Assembly (NCBI GenBank): GCA_902168185.1
Contig: CABHOV010000046.1
Span: 310,001-374,000 of the forward strand
Length of the DNA: 64,000 nt
Origin: an uncultured Bacteroides sp.
Lineage (GTDB): Bacteria > Bacteroidota > Bacteroidia > Cytophagales > Cyclobacteriaceae
Direction: 5' to 3'
Below are positions 57,396-64,000 of the stretch, in pieces. Under the pieces are notes generated by a model. It was given only the letters and a program-made list of their open reading frames with translations. It had not been told where the DNA came from and ran no database searches. How positions within the stretch are numbered: position 1 is the stretch's first letter; the number at the start of each line of letters is the position of its first letter. The translations under genes were made by a program, and so were the position numbers.

Positions 57396-59768
57396 ATGAT
57401 CAGAAACTATATCAAAGTCGCCATCCGGAACCTTCTTCGTCAGAAAGGTTTCTCATTCATCAACATCTTAGGACTTGCACTCGGTATTACTTGTACTGCG
57501 CTCATAGGTATGTGGGTGAATGATGAGTTGAGCTATGACAAGTTCCATACTGATTATAACCGTATATACCGTATTACCTCCACTCTTCCCGAGATGAAGG
57601 TGCATGCCGCGGTAACCTCTGCCCCACTTGCACCCGCGATAAAGAATGAGATTCCTGAAGTAGAAGATGTAGTGCGAACCAGTGGTTTGAACCGTGAACT
57701 GATTCAGGTTGGCGACATCAAGTTCGAAGAACCGGGGATTATGTTTGCCGATTCGAATTTCTTCAGGATGTTCACCTTTCAATTTATCCGTGGTGATAAA
57801 GAACACGCTCTCGAAAATCCGGAAGGAATTGTTATCTCGGAAGAGATGGCCAGAAAGTATTTCGGCAGTATTGATGTGCTTGAAAAAACGATCCGGAAAA
57901 ATAATAAAGAAGACTTTACGATAACGGGTGTTATTGCCAATGTGCCGGATAACTCCCACCTTCAGTTTGATTTTGTTCAACCGATGAGTTTCCTCGCGCG
58001 TACCAACAACGACTTCAAAAATAACGTCTGGGACAACTTCAACTGGTATACCTATATAAAGCTCAGCGATAAGGCGAAGCAATCCGAATCAGCCATTAAA
58101 GAACTGGAGACTAAAATCCAGGCGATTTATAAAAAGAATGAATCATTTTTAAAGGTAAGCTTCGTGTTGCAGCCCCTCGAAAAAATTCATCTTTACTCCA
58201 ACTTTCTGGCTGACCTTGCGGGACATGGCAACGCGCAGAATGTATATATCTTCATGATCGTTGCAGTATTTATACTCGTGGTTGCCTGCTTGAATTTCAT
58301 GAATCTCGCAACAGCTCGGGCCGCTCGCCGTGCCAAAGAAGTTGGACTTCGAAAAGTTGTAGGCGCTATACGGCCGCATCTGATGGGACAATTCCTTGCA
58401 GAGTCGCTGGTCGTTGCCTTGCTATCGTTGATGCTCGCATTACTGGTTATCTTTCTTGTTCTCCCCTATTTCAATACACTCGGAGGAAAAAATCTTTCGC
58501 TTGACTTCACCAACATAAAACTTATGGGTGGTCTGCTTGGTATAACTATCATTACTGGTCTATTGGCAGGCAGCTACCCCGCACTATATCTTTCCGGGTT
58601 TGTACCGGCCACTGTATTAAAAGGGAATTTTGCATCGGGTACATCGGGTGGCTTGTTCAGGAACGCGATGGTAGTGATCCAGTTTACAGTTTCAATTTCA
58701 TTGATTGTCGGTACCACCATTGTATATCGTCAGTTAAAGTATATCCAGCAAATGAATCTTGGTTATGATAAAGAGAACCTGCTATATATACCGATGACAG
58801 GAGAAATGTGGTCGAAATATGACGCGTTCCGAACTATACTTGGCAACGAAAGGCTGACTACTAATTATTCATTCATTTCCGGCCTCCCTACTTCTTCATC
58901 CGGTGCAACCGTGAGTGTGGAGTGGTCAGGGAAAGATCCAAACTCTCAACCACTATTTTACAATACTGCAATTGATGAAAATTTCGAAGAGGTTTTCAAA
59001 GTAACATTCGTTGATGGTCATGGCTATGGCGATAATGCTAAAGCCGATTCCGTGAATATCATTGTAAATGAAACAGCACTAAAAACAATGGACATGCCGC
59101 TTAAGTCTGCGGTGGGAAGCAAGATCAAAATCTGGGGCACCGAGAGAACGATCATTGGCGTTGTAAAAGATTTCAACTTCAAGCCAGTACAAGAGACTAT
59201 AGGACCGATGTTCCTGGATCGTAATACCTGGGGCGGCTACCTCATTGTGAGAACTTTACCGAATGAACTTGAAAGTACGATCGCTAAGCTTGAGCAAATC
59301 TGCAAAGAGATTAATCCAAGCTATCCATTCAATTATAGTTTCATCGATCAGGATATAGCCAACATGTATAAAGCTGAGCAACGACTGAGCAGTCTCTTTA
59401 ATGTGTTTGCGATATTGGCTATTGTGATTTCCTGTCTTGGGCTCTACGGCTTATCTGCATACCTGGCGGAGAGACGCACGCGCGAAATGGGAATACGCAA
59501 GGTGCTTGGCGCTTCCGGATTCCAACTGGTATATCTTTTATCGGCTACATTTACACGTCCGATCATGATCGCTACTGTCATCGCAGTTCCTCTCTCCTGG
59601 TATGGAATGAGTCGCTGGCTTGAAGGGTTTGCTTATCACGTGTCAATCGATTGGACGATTTTCCTGATTGCGTTTTTTGCAGCACTTTTCATTGCATGGC
59701 TCACCGTAAGCTTCGAATCGATCAAGGCAGCAACTGCAAATCCGGTAAAATCATTGCGGTCAGAGTAG
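57396..59768 (+). CDS. FtsX/MacB-like ABC transporter permease
   Basis: The 790-aa protein has YIKVAIRNLLRQKGFSFINI, a periplasmic MacB-type domain, AARRAKEVGLRKVVGAIRPH, a second periplasmic domain and RRTREMGIRKVLGASGFQLV, ending in NPVKSLRSE. It is about the same length and order as the gene at 42581, so the two look like paralogues. No ATPase is near; it is a single unit closed by a strong terminator. Confidence 0.92.
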   Translation: MIRNYIKVAIRNLLRQKGFSFINILGLALGITCTALIGMWVNDELSYDKFHTDYNRIYRITSTLPEMKVHAAVTSAPLAPAIKNEIPEVEDVVRTSGLNRELIQVGDIKFEEPGIMFADSNFFRMFTFQFIRGDKEHALENPEGIVISEEMARKYFGSIDVLEKTIRKNNKEDFTITGVIANVPDNSHLQFDFVQPMSFLARTNNDFKNNVWDNFNWYTYIKLSDKAKQSESAIKELETKIQAIYKKNESFLKVSFVLQPLEKIHLYSNFLADLAGHGNAQNVYIFMIVAVFILVVACLNFMNLATARAARRAKEVGLRKVVGAIRPHLMGQFLAESLVVALLSLMLALLVIFLVLPYFNTLGGKNLSLDFTNIKLMGGLLGITIITGLLAGSYPALYLSGFVPATVLKGNFASGTSGGLFRNAMVVIQFTVSISLIVGTTIVYRQLKYIQQMNLGYDKENLLYIPMTGEMWSKYDAFRTILGNERLTTNYSFISGLPTSSSGATVSVEWSGKDPNSQPLFYNTAIDENFEEVFKVTFVDGHGYGDNAKADSVNIIVNETALKTMDMPLKSAVGSKIKIWGTERTIIGVVKDFNFKPVQETIGPMFLDRNTWGGYLIVRTLPNELESTIAKLEQICKEINPSYPFNYSFIDQDIANMYKAEQRLSSLFNVFAILAIVISCLGLYGLSAYLAERRTREMGIRKVLGASGFQLVYLLSATFTRPIMIATVIAVPLSWYGMSRWLEGFAYHVSIDWTIFLIAFFAALFIAWLTVSFESIKAATANPVKSLRSE

Positions 59769-59837
59769 CGCTTGATTTCAGTGACCACTAAAAGATATAT
59801 GCATGTATACTTATAGGTTGATAGAAAGCACGCAGTA

Positions 59838-59879
59838 AGAAAAGCCGTTGAGACAATATATAGTCGCAACGGCTTTTCT
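59838..59879. terminator. Intrinsic terminator after the third permease
   Basis: AGAAAAGCCGTTG pairs perfectly with CAACGGCTTTTCT, extended by GAC/GTC after one mismatch; the loop is AATATATA. It is 70 nt after the permease stop and can also serve the convergent small gene at 59937. Confidence 0.85.
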
Positions 59880-59936
59880 GTTTACGGTAAAGGCTCTACA
59901 ATCATTATCGGAAGCAATGCATGCAAATCAACTTCA

Positions 59937-60149
59937 CTACATACCCGGGTTGCTTTGTTTTCCACCTCCGGTTTTCTTTTGCGCAGTGTCCGAGGCATGA
60001 GAACGATTGGCAGGGTTACTCGCTGCTGCCGGATCTATTTTATCATCGCCTTGTTCGCTCTTTATTTTTTCGTTTATAGCTTTATCCACTGCTTTTTGGT
60101 GTTGATTGAAAGCATTGCCTGATCCCACATTTCCATCTGTCTTGCTCAT
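59937..60149 (-). CDS. Small hydrophilic hypothetical protein
   Basis: The 70-aa protein is low-complexity and hydrophilic (NAFNQHQKAVDKAINEKIKS, then a Gly/Ser/Lys-rich tail). It has no signal peptide or known domain and looks intrinsically disordered, as in small stress-related proteins. Codon use seems normal. Whether it is expressed cannot be told from sequence; the terminator at 59838-59879 would end its transcript. Confidence 0.5.
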   Translation of the reverse strand: MSKTDGNVGSGNAFNQHQKAVDKAINEKIKSEQGDDKIDPAAASNPANRSHASDTAQKKTGGGKQSNPGM

Positions 60150-60495
60150 GTTCGTAGTTTTTTAAGGTATAACTTTATCTGTACGTTAAATGCATAAAAA
60201 AAATTCATGCCATTTGGCTGTCCTATAGATCAGCATTCCAGCAAGATGATTCCCCAGATATTTGTAGAGTCTATTCCTTACTAAAAATATGTAACCTAAG
60301 AATCGAGCGATGCGCAACCTCTAAACGGTGTGCCGCTGGTTTCGTTATAAACGAATATAGAGTTAGCCAATATATAGCTATATAGCAGGCAGGATTGCAT
60401 CAATTTTTTAACTAACGCATATTTTCATAAGAGAAAATGCAATTTGGTCCACAGAATTGCTTATAATGGACAGCGATTCCACAAAAAAGTAGCGC
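60150..60495. other. AT-rich intergenic region
   Basis: About 345 nt between two divergent genes. I see no RNA gene, long repeat or ORF. TATATAGCTATATAGC near 60370-60385 is a small AT-rich dyad. It probably holds promoters for both directions. Confidence 0.4.
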
Positions 60496-61311
60496 GTGAC
60501 AACTACCAAACGAAAAAAGTCATTTATACATTACTTCCCGGTCTACGGTTGTATTTCAACCGCGCTTATCTACGCAACTGTAGGTGTGATTGCGCTACTT
60601 TCTTTTTTTAAAGTGAGAGACGGAGGCGCTGATGAAAGCAGTATGCTGGCCCTCATAAATGACTACCTCGTAGGGAAGATCTTTATCTATGTCATTCTCA
60701 CAGGTACACTGTGTTACGTTATCTGGAGATTTTACGAAGCTTTTACAGATCCATATGGATATGGCTCACATGCCTCCGGCATTGCCAAGAGAATAGGTGT
60801 CTGTCTCAGTACACTTGCCGATATCATGATCGTCTATACTGCGATCCGTGTACTCTTCCAGGCAGGTAATATCATGCTGAATGGTGAACCCCGTGAAGAG
60901 CAACAACGTGTAGCTTCAATTTTGCAAGAGTCTTGGGGTAACGAAATTATTATCCTCTTTGGATTTCTGATTCTCGTCACGGCTATAACACAATTCCTGT
61001 ATGGTGTAACAAAAGGCTACAAGGAACGCATTGACATCGATCACTTCAGCAAGGCCTTCAAAATCTTTACAACGATTATGGCGTGGTCGGGCTTTATTGC
61101 GCGCGGTGTCATCATCGGAATTATAGGTTTCTTCATGATAAAATCCGGCATTACAGAGAATGCAAAATTAGTGGTCAATACCGATAAAGCGTTTGACTTT
61201 ATCGGAGATCATGTCGGCCATATATACTTTATAATCGCGGCACTTGGCACAATTTGCTATGGCATCTTTATGTTTATACTTGGCATCGGTTACGATACTG
61301 ATAGAGATTGA
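60496..61311 (+). CDS. DUF1206 family membrane protein
   Basis: The 271-aa protein has six hydrophobic segments in three repeat pairs (FPVYGCISTALIYATVGVIA; VYTAIRVLF; WSGFIARGVIIGIIGFFMIK), as in DUF1206. The start is GTG at 60496; no in-frame ATG lies upstream before a stop and the next ATG would remove TM1. The function of the family is unknown. It is a single gene. Confidence 0.85.
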   Translation: MTTTKRKKSFIHYFPVYGCISTALIYATVGVIALLSFFKVRDGGADESSMLALINDYLVGKIFIYVILTGTLCYVIWRFYEAFTDPYGYGSHASGIAKRIGVCLSTLADIMIVYTAIRVLFQAGNIMLNGEPREEQQRVASILQESWGNEIIILFGFLILVTAITQFLYGVTKGYKERIDIDHFSKAFKIFTTIMAWSGFIARGVIIGIIGFFMIKSGITENAKLVVNTDKAFDFIGDHVGHIYFIIAALGTICYGIFMFILGIGYDTDRD

Positions 61312-61521
61312 AGTATGGGCGGCGAAGATTAAATATAATAAACAGTTCAGTCTCAAATTACCTCAAGCATATTTTAGTTAATCACCATTGCAACCAATGC
61401 CTAGATCTATATAAGGATTATGGCATCAATCCAACTTGATATATACCAGTACAGAGTATGGAGCAATACCAACACAACTTAATCTATGATACCTCCTTCC
61501 TGGTTTGCTAACAGCTACTCT

Positions 61522-61872
61522 CTACTTTCTCAAGATTTTTTCCATTGACTTCCCTTTTGCAAGTTCATCAATCAGCTTATCCAGATAGCGAACTTTTCGC
61601 ATCAGATGATCCTCGATTTCTTCCACGCGATAGCCACAGATCACACCGGTGATTTTTGAAACATTCGGATTGAGTTGAGGTGCTTGTGCAAAGAAGTTTT
61701 CAAAATCGGTCTTCTTATCTATTTGTTGTTGTAGCGTTTTTGCATTGTATCCTGTTAACCAAAATATGATTTCATCAACCTCGGCTTTTGTCCGTCCCTT
61801 TTTCTCAGCTTTTTGAATATAGTGTGGATACACACTTGCAAATGACATTTTATATACCCTTGAGTTGTCCAT
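61522..61872 (-). CDS. DUF2200 family protein
   Basis: The 116-aa protein matches DUF2200 along its length: [34 protein letters not shown] and [20 protein letters not shown]. It is a small cytoplasmic protein with no assigned activity. The start may instead be the internal MSFASVYP. It is a single gene on the minus strand. Confidence 0.88.
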   Translation of the reverse strand: MDNSRVYKMSFASVYPHYIQKAEKKGRTKAEVDEIIFWLTGYNAKTLQQQIDKKTDFENFFAQAPQLNPNVSKITGVICGYRVEEIEDHLMRKVRYLDKLIDELAKGKSMEKILRK

Positions 61873-62178
61873 TCGGTTTGTTATTAACTTTCTCGAATTT
61901 CTGAAAAAATGTTTATGAATACGAGATTTTACAAATGGTATAATATTGAAATATAGATGGGCTGGGGCTATCTTTTATTTTTAAACAAAGGTTCTGGGTA
62001 GAAGAAGCTAACATAGTTAAGGATTCCAAGAAAAGACCCGTTTATCCTCCTGCCTGTAGAAATGAATCGTGAAACACATCAACTAAATGGTAGCATGTCA
62101 TTCTAGAGATTGTAAAGCGTCTGAATATTTTTTTGAGAGTAATTTCGATAGATCGAAATCTTGTCAGGCATAAAACAA
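61873..62178. other. Gene-free stretch left of the tRNA fragment
   Basis: About 300 nt upstream of the DUF2200 gene with no recognisable ORF, repeat or RNA. It is AT-rich and ends at the terminator-like repeat beside the tRNA fragment. Confidence 0.4.
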
Positions 62179-62211
62179 AAAAGCCTGCAGATTTAAAATC
62201 TGCAAGCTTTT
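62179..62211 (-). terminator. Terminator-like inverted repeat next to the tRNA fragment
   Basis: AAAAGCCTGCAGATTT pairs with AAATCTGCAAGCTTTT, 16 positions with one mismatch, with A- and T-tracts at both ends. It stands 9 nt beyond the 3' end of the tRNA fragment on the minus strand, exactly where a tRNA gene's terminator would be. Confidence 0.7.
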
Positions 62212-62220
62212 CTTTGCGTG

Positions 62221-62236
62221 TCGGGGTGGCCAGATT
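62221..62236 (-). tRNA. tRNA 3'-end fragment (probably tRNA-Pro), putative attachment site
   Basis: On the minus strand AATCTGGCCACCCCGA equals the 3' side of a tRNA: the end of the T-arm plus the acceptor strand with discriminator A. I recall this ending in Bacteroidota proline tRNAs. Further 5' (62237 on) no T-loop, anticodon arm or D-arm can be folded, so the gene body is missing. Such fragments are left when an integrase uses the tRNA 3' end as attB. The intact tRNA is expected at the far side of the element, to the right. Confidence 0.6.
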
Positions 62237-62459
62237 AAACCCTACCCCTGCAAACTATTTGTAATCAGAAACTTGTAAGAACAATCTCAACTCGGGTCAC
62301 CGTTCAGTTCTCAATTTCTTTAAATGAAATTTGATGCCGGTTATCAATTTAAATTTACAAAATATAGCACTTGGAATCATAATTTAGGTTGAACATTTTT
62401 TCAATCCGAATCGAAGCACCTATCATTGGAACGCAAAAAATATTCAAAGTTGCTAATAA

Positions 62460-62612
62460 ATGTATAATCAAGTTAATGCAGGTAAAGATCTGAGCGAATG
62501 TGCTGCGACTTTTTTGACATTTCAGATAACAGTTGAGGAGCAAACTGCAGTATTGAATATAACGGGGCTTGATGGCACAAAGGAATTTCTTAAAAATGAA
62601 GTAGACCTGTGA
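62460..62612 (+). CDS. Small hypothetical ORF (50 aa)
   Basis: ATG 62460 to TGA 62612 encodes a 50-aa acidic peptide (LTFQITVEEQTAVLNITGLD, then GTKEFLKNEVDL) with protein-like alternation. It stands between the tRNA fragment and the ynfA remnant. No domain recognised; it may be a remnant or chance. Confidence 0.25.
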   Translation: MYNQVNAGKDLSECAATFLTFQITVEEQTAVLNITGLDGTKEFLKNEVDL

Positions 62613-62643
62613 TCTCACTATCTTTATCGAAAGTGTAGCCGCA

Positions 62644-62972
62644 ATGCCAGTAGTAAAAACTATTTCATTTTTGTCCTTGCCGGTCTTTGTGAGATTGGTG
62701 GTGGATATCTCGTTTGGCTTTCTGTGAGGGAAGGAAAATCTAACTGGTATGCCCTGGTTGGAAGTATCATACTAATCATGTATGGATTTGTAGCGACAAT
62801 GCAATCTCAAAACTTCGTCAGGGTGTATGCTACTTATGGAGGATTCTTCATTATACTCTCACTCGTGTGGGCTTACTATTTTGATAATTTTCGCCCGATA
62901 GATATGACATCATTGGGGCGGCAGTCGTTCTTGTGGGCGTTGTTATAATCTACTATGCGCCCAGAGGTTAAA
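62644..62972 (+). pseudogene. YnfA/UPF0060 family membrane protein, broken by two frameshifts
   Basis: Three reading frames together give a full YnfA-type protein. Frame one begins MPVVKTISF at ATG 62644. After a T-run (62667-62672) homology moves to another frame: FVLAGLCEIGGGYLVWLSVR, NWYALVGSIILIMYGFVAT, RVYATYGGFFIILSLVWAYY and FRPID. Near 62895-62905 it moves again to YDIIGAAVVLVGVVIIYYAP, ending at TAA 62972. Each shift looks like one lost base. UPF0060 proteins are four-TM relatives of small multidrug exporters. Either the gene is dead or the assembly has two indels, one at a homopolymer. Confidence 0.82.
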
Positions 62973-63017
62973 TAGCAGATGCATTTTTTTTCATTTTGGT
63001 GGTATACTCTGCAACAA

Positions 63018-63037
63018 ATAACGTAATATTGCGTTAT
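63018..63037. promoter_or_regulatory. Putative ArsR operator upstream of arsR
   Basis: ATAACGTAATATTGCGTTAT is a 20-bp dyad with one mismatch, 10 nt before the arsR start. The left 13 bases, ATAACGTAATATT, recur exactly at 63397-63409 before arsM. ArsR-family proteins bind such AT-rich dyads. Confidence 0.6.
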
Positions 63038-63047
63038 TACGTTTAGT

Positions 63048-63377
63048 ATGGGAATAACAAAATCAGAACTTTTCAAGAAACGCCAAAATAAGATCGCTCA
63101 ATACGCAAAGGCTTTCGACCATCCAGCGCGCGTAGCAATTTTAGAGTATATACTGGATAATAAAACCTGCATCTGCAATGACTTGGTAGATGTACTACCA
63201 TTGTCTCAGTCTACCATTACGCAGCACTTAAAAGAGCTTAAACAAATAGGTATCATCAAGGGTGAGGTTGAAGGTCCGAAAATTAACTACTGCATTGACG
63301 ATACTGCGTGGGAAGAAGCCAGGGACATGCTCTTGAATATGTTTACAAGGCACGTAAAGAAAAATGACTGTTGCTAG
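63048..63377 (+). CDS. arsR: ArsR-family metalloregulator
   Basis: The 109-aa winged-helix protein has the ArsR/SmtB fold: AKAFDHPARVAILEYILDN, then DVLPLSQSTITQHLKELKQI as the recognition helix. Cysteines in KTCICNDLV (Cys-x-Cys) at the alpha3-type metal site and a terminal Cys-Cys are suited to bind arsenite. It lies 61 nt before arsM and should repress the operon until As(III) or Sb(III) binds. Its last codons are part of a hairpin (63361-63384). Confidence 0.93.
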   Translation: MGITKSELFKKRQNKIAQYAKAFDHPARVAILEYILDNKTCICNDLVDVLPLSQSTITQHLKELKQIGIIKGEVEGPKINYCIDDTAWEEARDMLLNMFTRHVKKNDCC

Positions 63378-63386
63378 TCATTTTTT
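63361..63386 (+). terminator. Hairpin overlapping the arsR stop codon
   Basis: AAAATGACT pairs with AGTCATTTT around GTTGCT, followed by more T, an intrinsic-terminator shape. The TAG stop (63375-63377) is inside it. It would reduce read-through from arsR to arsM. Confidence 0.6.
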
Positions 63387-63396
63387 ATGCTTGATT

Positions 63397-63409
63397 ATAA
63401 CGTAATATT
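63397..63409. promoter_or_regulatory. Second ArsR operator-like site before arsM
   Basis: ATAACGTAATATT repeats exactly the left half of the operator at 63018-63037 and lies 30 nt before the arsM ATG. With the hairpin just upstream, it suggests arsM has its own ArsR-controlled promoter. Confidence 0.5.
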
Positions 63410-63438
63410 ACAATAATACACTAACTAATCTTAACTAT

Positions 63439-64000
63439 ATGAATACGACAGAAACATCCGAACAACTTAAGACAATAGTAAAAGAGAAGTACAGCAAGAT
63501 TGCTGAACAGGACAAAGACAGCAATGCTGCAAGTTGCTGCGGTGCAACCAGTAGCTGCTCAACCGTTGACTATAAAGTAATGGCGGATGACTATACCAAT
63601 TTAAAAGGATATAGCCCGGATGCAGACTTAGGACTCGGTTGTGGTTTACCTACGGAGTTTGCTCTGATAAAAGAAGGCGATACTGTGGTCGATTTAGGAT
63701 CAGGTGCTGGCAATGATTGCTTTGTGGCAAGATCACTTACTGGTGAAAAAGGAAAAGTTATAGGTATAGATTTCACTGACAAGATGATTGAAAAAGCAAA
63801 AGTCAATGCCAATAAGCTAGGCTATACCAATGTGGAATTTCGGCAGGGAGATATCGAAAACATGCCACTGGCAGGAAATATAGCAGACGTTGTTGTTAGT
63901 AATTGCGTCTTAAATCTGGTTCCCAATAAGAAGCAGGCTTTCGCTGAGACCTTCCGGGTACTAAAAAAAGGTGGGCACTTCAGTGTCTCTGACATCGTGC
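63439..64000 (+). CDS. arsM: Arsenite S-adenosylmethionine methyltransferase, 3' end outside window
   Basis: The frame is open from ATG 63439 to the window edge (187 codons). It has the ArsM N-terminal Cys patch (NAASCCGATSSCS), the conserved YSPDADLGLGCGLPTEFA, the SAM motif VVDLGSGAGNDCFVA, IGIDFTDKMIEKAK and the later Cys in VVVSNCVLNLVPNKK. ArsM methylates As(III) to volatile or less retained species using SAM and thiols. The Cys residues expected for arsenic binding are present so far; the last one or two lie beyond the window. It follows arsR. Confidence 0.94.
   Translation, partial: MNTTETSEQLKTIVKEKYSKIAEQDKDSNAASCCGATSSCSTVDYKVMADDYTNLKGYSPDADLGLGCGLPTEFALIKEGDTVVDLGSGAGNDCFVARSLTGEKGKVIGIDFTDKMIEKAKVNANKLGYTNVEFRQGDIENMPLAGNIADVVVSNCVLNLVPNKKQAFAETFRVLKKGGHFSVSDIV

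Noticed and set aside
57468-58082. 204-aa minus-strand ORF
   Set aside because: Antisense to the permease gene at 57396; no domain.
62355-62618. 87-aa minus-strand ORF beside the tRNA fragment
   Set aside because: Basic, Cys/Ile-rich sequence without domain; overlaps the more protein-like plus-strand 50-aa ORF. Kept out.
1-64000. CRISPR array, insertion sequence, rRNA, replication origin
   Set aside because: No regular spaced repeats, transposase gene, rRNA sequence or DnaA-box cluster was seen on reading.

Overview
The window looks like chromosomal DNA from a Bacteroidota bacterium, most likely a cytophagal soil or water organism. The evidence is two SusC/SusD outer-membrane import loci, a type IX secretion sorting domain, ECF sigma/FecR signalling, CysCDNQ gene order, FtsX/MacB-like permeases with four or more TM segments, and starts that mostly lack Shine-Dalgarno sequences. 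The genus cannot be fixed from sequence alone.

Layout: 1-2930 (minus) is a TetR-controlled RND efflux operon (tetR, tolC, membrane-fusion protein; the pump lies outside the window). 3074-19136 (minus) is a polysaccharide utilisation locus read susC, susD, SGNH esterase, GH2, second SGNH esterase, FAD oxidoreductase, toroid-fold lipoprotein, sodium symporter; a divergent LacI regulator at 19327 carries an added zinc ribbon. 20516-32780 (minus) is a second import locus: ECF sigma, T9SS adhesin-like protein, FecR, STN-SusC, SusD, HExxH lipoprotein, DUF4302 lipoprotein and a small lipocalin-like lipoprotein. 33050-36714 (minus) is cysC-cysD-cysN-cysQ for making PAPS and degrading PAP. 37922-39292 holds kdsA and a kdsC-type phosphatase for Kdo synthesis.

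From 39381 the genes are on both strands: a penicillin-acylase-family hydrolase, three orphan FtsX/MacB-type permeases (one with PadR), an SDR, a PaoABC-like molybdenum aldehyde oxidoreductase (46347-50186), a stand-alone LigD-type primase-polymerase with a damaged metal motif, a class C beta-lactamase-like serine hydrolase, and small hypothetical, DUF1206 and DUF2200 genes.

The right end (from about 62221) changes character. A 16-nt fragment matching the 3' end of a tRNA sits beside a terminator, and no tRNA body follows. Beyond it lie a frameshifted YnfA-type gene, arsR and arsM (cut by the window end). I read this as the boundary of an integrated arsenic-resistance island whose intact tRNA should lie outside the window.

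The strongest candidates for something new are the zinc-ribbon/LacI fusion regulator, the sigma/FecR/T9SS/zinc-lipoprotein import operon, the degenerate LigD polymerase with a novel N-terminal half, and the tRNA-bounded arsenic island. No rRNA, complete tRNA, CRISPR array, insertion sequence or origin was seen.
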